A DNA stretch of 41,000 nt from Chrysomallon squamiferum (lineage: Eukaryota > Mollusca > Gastropoda > Neomphalida > Peltospiridae). Position numbers and translations under genes: made by a program. Position 1 is the first letter of the stretch; each line of letters begins with the position of its first letter. Shown in pieces: positions 26,287 to 37,408 of this stretch. The stretch lies in the NCBI GenBank assembly GCA_012295275.1, contig CM022671.1, positions 23,619,322 to 23,660,321 on the forward strand, in the 5' to 3' direction. The notes beneath the pieces are model-generated. The model saw nothing but the letters and a program-made list of their open reading frames with translations, had not been told where the DNA came from and searched no databases.

Positions 26287-26320
<34 letters not shown>

Positions 26321-26429
26321 AGGTAGTAGTTTTACCTGTAGTATTAGTAGCAGTAGTATAATATAATTAGTAATAAACATGCTAAAGAGAAAAGAACATT
26401 CTATGAATAAATAAATAAATAAAAAAGTA

Positions 26430-26488
<59 letters not shown>

Positions 26489-26900
26489 TCATTGCTAGCG
26501 TTATACTTTCAATCTCTTATCGCTTTTTATTATTTTTTTTATTCTTTGTTTTTTGTGTGTTTTTTTGTATGTACTTTTGGACGAAAAATTTCGAAAGAAC
26601 CGCACAACTCCGGAAATCTCTGAATGTTTAGGATTTGGACTATTTACAATATGATTATTTCTGACTTCGAACTGTCCACTGAAGTCTTAACTGTATCAGT
26701 AAACACGATGCTTGCTTCATCTGTGGATCTTAGATAACCGACGCTTGTTTGAAGTCGTCTTCCAAATCTGGTTCGTTTCAGAACAAGCGAGCTTTCAGGA
26801 GAAAGAAGAAAGAAGAAGAAAAACGTTCTGAGCTTTGAAACAATTAGTTTTTGCACGTTTTAAGAACTGTGGTTTTTTTCTGGGCTATAGTTGGTTTTTT
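22214..26900. other. Intergenic region between VWA gene and first CBM14 gene
   Basis: Begins with the VWA 3' UTR; candidate poly(A) signals are ATTAAA at 22418-22423 and AATAAA at 23137-23142. The rest is AT-rich, with GT run 23357-23375, A/T homopolymers near 23029-23047, 23190-23204, 24465-24486, 25230-25255 and 26130-26151, TAAA units 25298-25340, and ATT/AAT blocks at 25498-25526, 26285-26318 and 26430-26484. An imperfect hairpin lies at 23811-23890. No coding region is supported. Confidence 0.55.
23811..23890. repeat. Imperfect 28-bp inverted repeat (hairpin)
   Basis: Arms 23811-23838 and 23863-23890 pair with two mismatches and two positions that would be G-U in plus-strand RNA. The first eleven bases, TTATAACTACA, pair perfectly. 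The loop is 24 bases. Size and pairing resemble a miRNA precursor, but a chance AT-rich foldback is also possible. Confidence 0.55.
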
Positions 26901-26958
26901 TAATATATTTAAAGAATCATTTTTTCGAAGTATAAAGATTCCACTTTGTTTTGGAGCG

Positions 26959-29490
26959 ATGTGGAAGCTTTTCTTGCTGTGTGTTACAATTGTGTGGACG
27001 TCAGGTAAGGTTTTTCTGCTCTCAGTTTATTTAACATATATTTTTTTATCTATATTAATAAGACCTTTAACGATAATATTTCTGAATCTCATTATTTAGT
27101 CTCATTAAATTTTTTTTTTTTTTTTTTTTTTTTACGGTACGACCTTTGGTGATTTATACATACACCATTACACATATGTCTAGATATATTTTGTATCTGA
27201 TATGTAATATATAATATTTTTAAAGTATGGTGAAGATTTGTAAATGACAGAATTTGAAATATTTTACTGAAATACAGCTAGATCATTATTTGATATGAGT
27301 TTGAAATGAACTGATAAAAGAAATAAATAGCCTTGGAATTATCATCATCATCATTATTATTATTATTATTATTATTATTACTGCGGGGTGATAAAGATGG
27401 GGACGATTAGAAAAAAAAAAAAAAAAAAAATCTAAGAAAAATTAAACAAAAACAAATACAGTGGTACCTCGTCATACGAGCTTAATTCGTTCAGTGGCCG
27501 AGCTCTTAACTCAAATGACTCGTATATCAAATCAATTTTCCCAACTGCATTTAATTGAAATACCATTAATCCGTTCCAGCCTCCAAAACCAGCGTGTTTT
27601 TAAATAAGAAAAAACAATTTATAAATGACAAATATTGTATAAAAAACCAAAATAAAAGTGAATGTAAACAAATAAATTAGTTTTGTAGAGTGTATTTATC
27701 TTGGAGATTAGACAAATTATTTCAGTGCCTTTGGCTGGAATTGTAGCCTTTATCGACTCCTTCTGCCTAGCCAAGTCGACTACAAGCACACCTCGATCAT
27801 ATTTTTCTATGATTTCGTGCTTTAATTCAATCAACATCATCCGCTTCTTCTTCTTCTCAGCACTCTCCTTTGCACCCACTTTATTAGGCTCAATGGTCAG
27901 AAAAACGAAATTTGGCAAAATACTGAACAAAAACGCGAACACCCTCAAAACAGATATGTTTCCACGGCTAGATAATCAGGTGAAGTCAACAAGTGAGACG
28001 CGGGTGTTGTGTTGTTCGTTGCGCCAACTAGCGGCGGCATATCTGAAGGTCGCTCGTAACTCGGATTTTGGCTCGCAACTCAAAGCAAAACCTCGCCCAA
28101 GCGACTGGTCGAAATCGAAAAACTCGTAAATTGGGGCACATGCACGTCGATGTACCACTGTATTATATTTTATTTTATTTTATTGTCGAACGCCTCCCGC
28201 TGAATATTTTAGTGTTTTTTTTTACTCTGATAAATTCTTAATCGCCTGTGAACAGGAGACTGTCGCCGTCCTGTCAAGAAATCAGTGTACGCGCACTGGT
28301 GCGACGACTTGGCTGACGGCATGTATATCTGGGACTGCACGACGTTTTACCGCTGTGTGAACGAAACGACGGAGTACCTGCCGTGTCCCGGGCAGTTAGT
28401 GGCCAACGAAAAACAAATGTGGTGTGATTAGTAAGTGTCGTGTGAACTATAGCTTGTTTGAGGAGTATGGACTATTTCCCTGTTTTAATAAGACATTTTA
28501 AAAAATTACACGTTTGTATGTATTGAACGTCAGCATCACTAAAACCCCAAAACAACAACAACTTCAGAATCTAGAAATGCAAAAAAAAAAAAAAAAAAAT
28601 AATAATAATAATAAAAAATAAATAAAATAAAACAAATAAAAATAAATTGACAACCACCCCACCAAAAAAAAAAAAAAAAAAATCAACAACGACAACAAAT
28701 AAACAAAAACTCAGAGCAAGAAAATCAAAAGCATCAACTTTTTCAGTATGCAGAGATACAAATAGAAAACGTATATTAATCTATCAGAATATATTACTGA
28801 ATAACAGCAACAGCAGCAAATATATCAAAAACATTCTCCGAATGTACAATTCATTTCAGCAAAGACTTGGTGAAGCCACCCTGTGGAACGGCTCCAAACT
28901 GTGCGGGTGTCATCGACGGAAGTTACCCGGATCTGGATCGCAACTGTCAGTATTTCTACACCTGCCAGAGAGACGAGTTTTACGGGTACACCAAGTGTGC
29001 TGCCAGTGCGTACATTTTCTTTTTCTTTCAAATAAGCATTGTTATTCGCTTATACACTAACGAACTGTTTATGAAATACAAATGCACAGAGAAACAAGGA
29101 CAACACAGAAGCTGGCTGTTACAGGTTTTGTCCACGTCTGATTAATTGAATTTCATATTAAATGGTTCCGTTTTGTATTGGCTTTGATCCAAGAATAACA
29201 CGTACGTAAAGTTACAATGACACTAAAAAAAAACCAAATACTTATATACACATTAAAATATTTCAAATATTCCGAAATAAAAGTACACTGACAAATGATA
29301 TACGTACAGGTACGTACAAATTGCAAAAATCTTAGATCACAACCATTTATTTTAAGGTCTGATGTTCAATCCTGAAAAGAACAGCTGCGACTGGCCATGG
29401 CTTGTGAAGCCTCCTTGTGGAACTGCACAGGAACTGGTGTGGCCGGAAAAAGGACCGCAGCGTGACCATGGTCACGAACCTCCGCAGTAA
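26959..29490 (+). CDS. Small secreted protein with two CBM14 domains (paralogue 1)
   Basis: Proposed exons: 26959-27004, 28256-28430, 28860-29005 and 29357-29490, with introns in phase 1, 2 and 1. The product is 166 residues. The first exon is almost entirely a signal peptide (1-16). Two chitin-binding modules follow: cysteines 31, 43, 49, 59, 72, 82 and 88, 103, 109, 120, 133, 143. Aromatic residues expected in the binding face are present (FYRC at 46-49, YFYTC at 105-109). Each module ends in LVKPPCGTA (77-85, 138-146), an internal duplication mark. An extra Cys18 lies near the signal cleavage site, and the tail is rich in His, Pro and Gln. No upstream in-frame ATG exists. Intron 1 carries a 702-bp Tigger element; without it the intron would be close in length to that of the neighbouring paralogue. 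It probably binds chitin in shell, cuticle or peritrophic matrix; which one is unknown. Confidence 0.85.
27459..28160 (-). mobile_element. Deleted Tigger/pogo transposon, 702 bp
   Basis: The ends are CAGTGGTACCTCG on the left and CAGTGGTACATCG on the opposite strand at the right. They are imperfect terminal inverted repeats bounded by TA duplications (27457-27458, 28161-28162). Subterminal GCTCGTAACTCGGA and GCTCGCAACTCAAAG motifs are typical of this group. The interior retains only the start of a transposase on the minus strand, so it is non-autonomous. It is inserted in intron 1 of the first small CBM14 gene, antisense to it. Confidence 0.88.
27715..27885 (-). pseudogene. Tigger transposase remnant (CENP-B-type N-terminal HTH)
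   Basis: A stretch of about 57 residues inside the element. It contains the basic KKKKRMM leader, then ELKHEIIEKYDRGVLVVDLA, the first helices of the CENP-B N-terminal DNA-binding domain of Tigger transposases, then IKATIPAKGTEII, which belongs further downstream in that domain. A short piece appears deleted between DLARQ and KESIKA. The second DNA-binding domain and the DDE catalytic domain are absent, so it cannot encode a working transposase. Confidence 0.8.
28580..28682. repeat. A-rich / AAT low-complexity tract in intron
   Basis: A homopolymers separated by AAT and AAAT units in intron 2 of the first small CBM14 gene. Confidence 0.85.
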
Positions 29491-29495
29491 ATAAA
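29490..29495 (+). terminator. Possible poly(A) signal, first small CBM14 gene
   Basis: AATAAA overlaps the last base of the stop codon. A second AATAAA lies near 29714. Either could end the transcript. Confidence 0.35.
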
Positions 29496-29991
29496 TGTAG
29501 ACAGTTTAAATATCACGTGACATCTAGATTTAATTTGCTACCTTGACACGGAGAGGGAGGATGACGTAACTAAGATTGTTGACAAAAATTGCAATAATTA
29601 AAAAATTAAAAGAGGATTTTTCAATAATCAAGATGAACCTAATTTCGTTGTAGTTTTATATTCGTGAAGACAAAATGAAAGTAATAGTAATGAAAGACAA
29701 GGTGAAAAAAAATAATAAAGAAGAAAATCATTTGGATTTGAATTTTGTTTTTTGATTATCATTATAATATGTTATTATTGTTATTTTTATTTGTTTATTT
29801 TTATTTGTTATTACTTTGTATTACTATTATTATAATTTTATTATATATTATTTATTATTATTATTATTATATATTTTTTAATACCATGATCGTATTTACA
29901 CACGAAACCACCTTACATCGTGAATCTGTTGATAATTATATGTTTCTTATTGTATCTGATTTTAAGAGAGACAGAGAGCTAGCGAGCGAGC

Positions 29992-30070
<79 letters not shown>

Positions 30071-31150
30071 TAAGAAATATAAAATCAAATTTTCATCATT
30101 ACATCACGTAGCCTGTTTGACTTCTGTGTAGCTGTGAAAGACGATGAGTATCTGGCTGGATTCACTGGAGTATGTCACTGAGGACGTGTTGGAATATTGA
30201 CACTGATTCCTTCAGTGACCTCGCTTGACATCTAGTTCACTATCACATTTCTGTGGAGACGTCCGTACCATTCGTTCCTTCGACTGTTCGATAAAAGTCA
30301 TTTTTAAGAAATGTCGTTTCGCCACTGTGATACACAAGTTATATGTTTAAAGCAAATAATTATTTACTTTCAGTTGCTATAAATTAAATAAATCTAGATT
30401 ATTCTAAATAGTTATAATTTAAAAAATAATAATAAAAAAAAAAACTCTAAAAAAAAAAAAAACCCACCTAACAAAAACAATAACAAAAACAAACATAGTT
30501 ATTTGTAGGGTGAAAGTAAACAGCTAAATGCTTGAACCGTATTTCGAATTAGTTTTACGTTATCGAGTGAAAATGAAATGGTTACATTTTGACTATTGGT
30601 TTTAACGTTTTTGAGAAGAGTCTGTATCAGTTTCATTATTTGCTTTAAACTCCTATAATATTTTACAAACCTAACGAAGATAAATTTCAATCTACAAATA
30701 TTTTTTCTAAGATATAACGCCAATTTATAAAACTGATAAATATTTGAATCGTTACATAAAATATATATATATATATATAACAAGTTTCAAAAGTCAAGAC
30801 GTTTTATAAGAACAATGACGTGAACGCACTAATCAGATCTGTTTTATTCTTTATATATATATATATAAGAACCGTGGAACACCTTCAGAACTGCGAGCAA
30901 ACTGGAGGATGTTACGAAAATTGGCTTTTCTTCACTTCAAAGAATGTAGCACCCGCTTAATTATTTCGTCAGCTTACAGGTCCATTTATCATATACAGAA
31001 AACATATTGTTAGACTTCGGCGACGACGTTGTACCGAACGCCTGGCATATCACGTCGTTGGCAAGGAACGTCTTCACACTGTGCATGTAACACAGAGTTT
31101 GTAATCCTGGTTCAATGTATGTTGTTTACTGTTGTTTGAAATCTTTGCAC
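29496..31150. other. Intergenic region between the two small CBM14 genes
   Basis: About 1.7 kb separates the two coding regions. The interval is AT-rich, with ATT units near 29850-29868, a GA repeat at 29995-30065 and TA runs near 30760-30779 and 30851-30866. A TCACGTGA E-box lies at 29513-29520. No additional gene is supported. Confidence 0.55.
29995..30065. repeat. (GA)n microsatellite, 71 bp
   Basis: Uninterrupted AG dinucleotides, preceded by degenerate GAGC/GAGA units from about 29966. Confidence 0.97.
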
Positions 31151-31151
31151 G

Positions 31152-31158
31152 TATATAT
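31152..31158 (+). promoter_or_regulatory. Possible TATA box, second small CBM14 gene
   Basis: TATATAT 62-68 bases upstream of the start codon. It would give a transcription start near 31180 and a short 5' UTR. The surroundings are AT-rich, so this is a weak call. Confidence 0.35.
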
Positions 31159-31219
31159 TTTAGCTGAGCTAAGAAATTGCCACAGATGTAATTACTCGTA
31201 GAGGGAAATAATACCCAAA

Positions 31220-32987
31220 ATGTTACTTCTCACCATCTTCATAGCCGCCTCCATATGTAAGTATCACAAAAATGCTTAATTAATTTTTTTATGTAAAACT
31301 ATTAATAATGTGAATATAACTGTTATATACATAAGAACCTAGGTAAGAAGAAGATTTGAATTTGGCGATATAAAATTCAGTTTATGAAATAATTTTAGGT
31401 AGTTTGCTTAAAATCATTTATGAATCTTTGCAAAATATTGATTCGAAGAATAACAGGAAGCCAGAATTGCCTCTGTTATTTCAATTTTTCTGTAAGAGTA
31501 ATTTTAGAGTAGCTGCTTTTTGACTCTTAGAAATATCATTATTTGAAGCGCCGTGTATTTTCTATAAATTCTGTATGCCTTATAAATTTTCTAATCGATG
31601 TCTTTTAAAATGGTACTAAAAGCATTTTCTAATATCGTTATACAAAACGCCTGTATGCTTTTAAATGTAAGCGTACATTTAACACTTTATAAATTATTAT
31701 TATTATTTTTTTTTTATTTCTTTATTAATATAACGAAATAAAAGAAATAATAATAATAATAATAACCTAAGAATTACAATTTATTTTCACAGCTTTAAGT
31801 CATGGCGCTAAATTTCCTGAATTCAACTGCACGGGCTCACCGGACGGGCTCGCTTGGTGGGGTTGTCGTTCTTACGGCTTCTGCGTGAACGGACAACACG
31901 AACAGACAGATTGTGTGAACGGAACTGCTTATGATCAGAATCGCGGAGATTGTGTTGAGTAAGCCTTTCTTTTATAAACGTATAATGATACAAAATGAAT
32001 GAACTGCGTTTCTGAGTTTTAAGCATTGTTTGTGATGAAAAGTAAATCGTTTTGCTGTATTTTTCAGTACATTGTTAAAATTCTAATGATCCGATTTACT
32101 TGATTTCCCATCTCACGTAAACGTCAGTCTTCACCACCACCAGCACAATCACAAAATTAAAAAAAATAATAATAATAATACACACCTCATATCCTATCGA
32201 AACAGGGTAATAATAATGTTATTAATCTTAGACAAATACATTTAGATGCATTCATGCCATCCGTACACAAAGGTAAGAATAACATCTATAAACAGCGCCA
32301 GAAGATACACAAACAACCAACCTCTGTAGTTATATTTTTGGATATTTTCTGTTTTATGATGTTGTATATGTTTACTAACAGGGCAGCACAAGCAGCCTTC
32401 CCGTGCAACTTGGAAGACGTCGACTGCTCCCAATACGACGACACCATTCATCGTCTTCCAGAAATGCAGACAGACGGAAATGGGCCTCCTTGTCAGTACT
32501 ACTACACATGCGTATATGGATTTTACGCGGGTCACCAGTCATGTCCAGACAGTGAGTTTTCTGCTTTTGATTTAAAAAAAAAAAAAAAAAAAAAGATTAC
32601 ATGAAAAGAAAAATTTATGGACATATTTTATTCGAAACAGTTTATATATCTTTACAAAATGCTCAGTTAAACATTCTGTTATTCCATAAAGCGTTCAAAT
32701 GTTTATGGACTTTATCTTATGCAAATAAGACGAAATTCGGTTAAAAATAGTTTATTGACTTCAGACATATTATATATTTCTTTTAATTAAAAGAAACAAC
32801 AACTACAACAACAACTACTACTGTTATCACCCCGGACACCTCTACTGCTTCTAGCAATAATACTGTTACAATGGTTATTATTATTACTACTACTGCTACT
32901 ATTAATTTTACCATTTTTTGTTTGTTTGTTGTTGTTTTTTTTTTGTTTGTTTTTTTTTTTTTTTTTTTTTTTTTGTTGTTGTTGTTG

Positions 32988-33066
<79 letters not shown>

Positions 33067-33157
33067 AGGAACAGTATATAATGAAGATTCGCAAAGTTGC
33101 AGATTTCCTGAAGAAACTCCAGAACCATGTGGAACATTCGTACCAGAAACGTACTAA
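31220..33157 (+). CDS. Small secreted protein with two CBM14 domains (paralogue 2)
   Basis: Proposed exons: 31220-31256, 31793-31958, 32382-32551 and 33069-33157; introns are phase 1, 2 and 1, as in the upstream paralogue. The product is 153 residues. A signal peptide spans about 1-17. Module 1 has cysteines 25, 37, 43, 53, 66, 76, with exactly the same spacing as the neighbour. Module 2 has 83, 105, 111, 122, 135, 145. Its first loop is 21 residues against 14 in the neighbour; the rest is identical. YYYTC (107-111) and EPCGT (143-147) match YFYTC and PPCGT of the neighbour. Two N-glycosylation sequons are visible (N24, N55). The last acceptor follows an ATT microsatellite rather than a normal pyrimidine tract. 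This is likely a chitin-binding extracellular matrix component; the tissue is unknown. Confidence 0.85.
32936..33066. repeat. T / TTG / ATT compound repeat before an acceptor
   Basis: A T homopolymer, a few TTG units and a long ATT run end two bases before the AAAG acceptor of the last exon of the second small CBM14 gene. Confidence 0.95.
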
Positions 33158-33379
33158 AAGACTCTATTAACAACTAAAAATAATATTACATACAGCCTGC
33201 ATGGCAGCCATCTTACTTACTTATCTGCGTCTTACATTTTGTTTCTTCTTTTATTTAAATCGACTTCTGAACAATCTTTCTTTTGTTTATATGTTTATAA
33301 TCTTTGCTTCTGTTTTATGTGAATCTAACATAGCTGAAACATCCTATCTGTACATTGCATTTACTTGTTTTTTTATTTT

Positions 33380-33385
33380 AATAAA
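33380..33385 (+). terminator. Poly(A) signal, second small CBM14 gene
   Basis: AATAAA about 220 bases after the stop codon, followed by AT-rich and then GTTGTTTTGG sequence. It is the first canonical hexamer in the 3' flank. Confidence 0.55.
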
Positions 33386-33798
33386 TTATATATAATAATT
33401 ATACATATAGCTGAGTCTTCGTTGTTTTGGGATAATTTAGGGGATTTTTCTTAATTTTCTTTTTTTCTTGTTCAGATATTGCGAAATTTGATTTTTCAGA
33501 CAAATGTAATAGGAATATAAGCACACAGTCGAGAAAGACATAGCAAGATACACTTCACACACTGTTCAGAATTTTGTTTTTTTACTCTGTCGTCTTTACT
33601 TTATTTATACGAATATTTAAAGAAAAAAAAACAAAAAAAAAAACAACAACAAACAACAAACACACAAAAAAACATTCAGAACTTATTCATATCATCAGTC
33701 TGTTATAAACACTAGTATTTAGTTTAAATCAGTTTCTGTATAAATAAAAGTAAGTCATTGTCGATAAAAGCTTATATTCGCAGTGATTACAAAGATCG
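33386..33798. other. AT-rich spacer before minisatellite
   Basis: No coding signal. A-rich stretch with CAA units at 33626-33672. Confidence 0.5.
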
Positions 33799-34293
33799 TC
33801 ACTGTCTCTGGAGATCATACAAGATCTATGAAATCAGTTTGTGTAAAGATCAGTCACTGTCTCTGGAGATCATACAAGATCTATGAAATCAGTTTGTGTA
33901 AAGATCAGTCACTGTCTCTGGAGGTCATACACGACCTATGAAATAAGTTTGTGTAAAGATCAGTCACTGTCTCTGGAGATCATACAAGATATATGAAATC
34001 AGTTTGTGTAAAGATCAGTCACTGTCTCTGAAGATCATACAAGATCTATGAAATCAGTTTGTGTAAAGATCAGTCACTGTCTCTGAAGATCATACAAGAT
34101 CTATGAAATCAGTTTGTGTAAAGATCAGTCACTGTCTCTGAAGATCATACAAGATCTATGAAATCAGTTTGTGTAAAGATCAGTCACTGTCTCTGGAGAT
34201 CATACACGACCTATGAAATAAGTTTGTGTAAAGATCAGTCACTGTCTCTGGAGATCATACAAGATCTTTGAAATCAGTTTGTGTAAAGATCAG
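33799..34293. repeat. Minisatellite, 9 copies of a 55-bp unit
   Basis: Units start at 33799, 33854, 33909, 33964, 34019, 34074, 34129, 34184 and 34239, with no spacers. Each begins TCACTGTCTCTG and contains GATCATACAAGATC, an interrupted inverted repeat. Copies 3 and 8 share the same substitutions (ACACGACC and AAATAAG), copies 5-7 share TGAAGATC, and the edge copies carry private changes. This pattern indicates repeated duplication and exchange among copies. Confidence 0.97.
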
Positions 34294-34797
34294 CCATTGA
34301 CCGGTAAACGTGTATTAATAACAAACACCTAATCTCCTTCCTTTGTCGAATTCTTATAAAAGATTTATATAAGGTCTGTAATTAAGAAGATTCAATTTAA
34401 AAATTAAACTGTAGCGTGCTTGTTGTTTTTGTTTTTTTGACTTGTTTCTTATTCGTTCACTCGTGACACGAGCCAGTGATCCGAAAAAAGACTTTGTATT
34501 TTTTTTTTCAGCTGACATTTTGCAATGTAAACAATAAACGAAGCGTTAAACTGAGTACCGTTAGGTCTTTTACCAAGATCGATATCAACAATTTGATTCC
34601 ACTGCTTATTGCCAATCAATTTTTGTCGCATGTTACAGAATAAACAGCCGCTTTAGCAAAGTTGGTGGTGGCCTGGATCTCTGCTAGAGTAACGGACCGA
34701 TACTGGACAGAGTAAACAATCGAACTCTTTGTAGATCATGTATTTTATTCTCTGTTGTGATATTGATAACGGATATATGACTGTAAATATTTCCTAG

Positions 34798-34853
34798 GCG
34801 CGGCTGCTTGTAACGGAACGGATTTCTGTACTGGGCGTTTATGCAGGATTAAG
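34798..34853 (+). CDS. Candidate small cysteine-rich exon (unassigned)
   Basis: Open stretch between TTTCCTAG (acceptor) and AAG|GTAAGT (strong donor). Entered in phase 1 it reads AAACNGTDFCTGRLCRIK and leaves in phase 0. Three cysteines in 18 residues and the spare G/C content stand out from the flanks. The phase-1 entry matches exon 3 of the second small CBM14 gene, so it could be an alternative exon or belong to an unseen gene. No partner exon was found. Confidence 0.25.
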
Positions 34854-35290
34854 GTAAGTGCTTTGTTTAAGAAGATATTTTGTTTTATGGTTTGTTTTGT
34901 GTTACTTTAAGGCAAGAAGAAAGATATTAACGATGCCTAGTAAGGGATTAAACGAAAGAAACTTGCAACGATTTCTAAACTGTAAATTTAAGATAGCCAA
35001 AATATTAGTGTCTTACAGTGTATAAAATGAAATTAGAGTTTTAAAAAGATAATATAATTCAAATGACTTGACTGATAGAACGTCATAAAATCTGTAATAA
35101 TAACTAATGAAATAATTAACTAAAGCACACAAAAAAGACAAATAAGCCGGCAATCTTTGATAAAATACTATAAAAATTATCAAACAAAAACGAAACCCTT
35201 GAAAGTGGATTTTCAGATGAGTAAATATTTTAATGAACTTTCAAAATATGTAATACCAAATTTTAATTATCTATTAATATAAAACGAAGG

Positions 35291-35328
<38 letters not shown>

Positions 35329-36947
35329 CTTTGGAAAATATTATAAAACTTTAAAAAACATTTTTTTTACAAAGAATTAGATGATGAATATATGAAAGAC
35401 TGATTATCAACAAATTAAAATAAGGAAGGAAAAAAAAAGAACAAAATAGGCGAAGTAAAAAGAAATGAAAACAAAACAAAACAAAACAAAACAAAACAAA
35501 TAAATAAATAAATAAAAAATATTAAAAACAAAACTAAATAAAAATATTAAAAAAAAAAACCCAAAAAACAAAAAATAAATAAAAAACAGGAACAAAAACA
35601 AAACAAAAAAACAACAGCAACATGTGATTCATCGTTCTGTTATTCACTCAGCTTTTTGACATTTCTTATTTGAACAAACCAGTGTAAATATTTTAACAAA
35701 TTCAAAAGAAAAGAACACATTATAAATCTTACACAAACACAACTCCTAATTAACTGCGGACAAGAACAGATATCGAGATACGATGCAAAGACTTGCCAGT
35801 CTTAATATCCATTGCTTAACCACATATATGCCATATCAGCTGATTATAAATGACTTTTAATATCTCTAACGTCATGTTCTAAACGACTTATTTATCAAAT
35901 GCCCGGGTACGTTCTGTGCTGAATACGGGAAGGTGTTTATAATAGATTCCTTTATGCTAAATAAACACTTGGCAAAGTGGCAGCGGATTTTCTCTGTTTC
36001 TTTATGCACTTCGGTCGATAACTGCATGCACGACTTCATGCAGTCGTCGATTTAAAAAAAACGTGTCGTGAACATAATAACGAAATAAACTCAACACGAA
36101 ATTACCATTATTAACAAACCTGGGTGAAAGCGCTTTGCTTGACCTATTAATTCCTGATAATTAATTAAGCGTGTATTACGCTGCATGTGTCTGTGTACGC
36201 TACATGATCCTATGCACTGTTTTTCCATTATCTCAACAACATCGAAGTGGATTACAACCGGAGATCAAGTCGGTGTTCTTTGAAGCATTGTTCGAAAAAA
36301 CGCGATCGGTCCATGGAGATAGCTTGTTGGGCGTTTTGTTAACACAAGGAAGGAATCGAAAAGGGAAATTTAATGCCTCACCTAGGCGTTATAATGAATG
36401 GAAGATCAAAGGTTGACATGTTGTTTGTGGCTGGAAGTTTATGAAGAAATTGTGCTGAAGGAGTGGGGATTAAGATAGCAATAAAGTAAATGAAGCCTTA
36501 TTTAAAAAAAAATAAAAATAATAATAATAAAAAAAATTAAAATTAAAAAAAATATAAATAATAAAAGTTCAGATAAGTACAAATAAAAGATACATACATA
36601 CATACATACATACATACATACATGCATACATACGTACATATATCTTTCCTTTTGTTTTAACTGTTTTAAAGTTTTAAAATACGTTGTACAGCACTTATAA
36701 CTTTAAAACTGTGGTAGAGAGATTACAGCACTAGTCCAGTAATGTTGCTGACCTGGAAATGCTGGTCAGACTTGAGTAAACACCGCCAGATTATATACGA
36801 TTTTCTTTTTGTTTGTTCTAGTGGCACGCAAAGACTTTAAGTCTGTTCAACTCAATTACCTTTTTCTTCACAAGTGGTTGTGAGTCGCGACCACTTGTAA
36901 AACACCAGTGTTATAATTTATGCATAATGTATTTAGTTAATGACAGA

Positions 36948-37050
<103 letters not shown>

Positions 37051-37242
37051 TTAACGGTAAAAACTTAACTGTTTATTATGAAACAAAGGCGTTTATTACA
37101 TGTTTATGTTGTTCCCAGTTTTCAAATGAATATTATCGTAAAAATGTTTCAGAGTTTAAATATTTTTTAATCTTTAATTATTTTTTTGCTATTAGTAAAA
37201 TGCGTTAAAGTCAAATGGACCTTTTTAAACGTATTTTAAACG

Positions 37243-37245
<3 letters not shown>

Positions 37246-37334
<89 letters not shown>
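37246..37334. repeat. (GA)n microsatellite, 89 bp
   Basis: Uninterrupted GA dinucleotides 198 bases beyond the preceding tract and in the same orientation. Confidence 0.97.
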
Positions 37335-37337
<3 letters not shown>

Positions 37338-37408
37338 TCTTCACAGATAGACGCATTTAACATAGACTGACCGATTAACACACAAAATATAAAGAATCAT
37401 GCATTATT

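Noticed and set aside
32783-33170. Open frames rich in Asn, Leu or Ile across the T/TTG/ATT tract
   Set aside because: Repeat translation in intron 3 of the second small CBM14 gene; the real exon only begins at 33069 in one frame.
33799-34293. Regular repeats considered as a CRISPR array
   Set aside because: Units are contiguous 55-mers without spacers, in a eukaryotic sequence.
34449-34631. Minus-strand frame of 60 codons next to the minisatellite
   Set aside because: Balanced composition is suggestive, but it is short, lacks splice or promoter signals, and no family is recognised.
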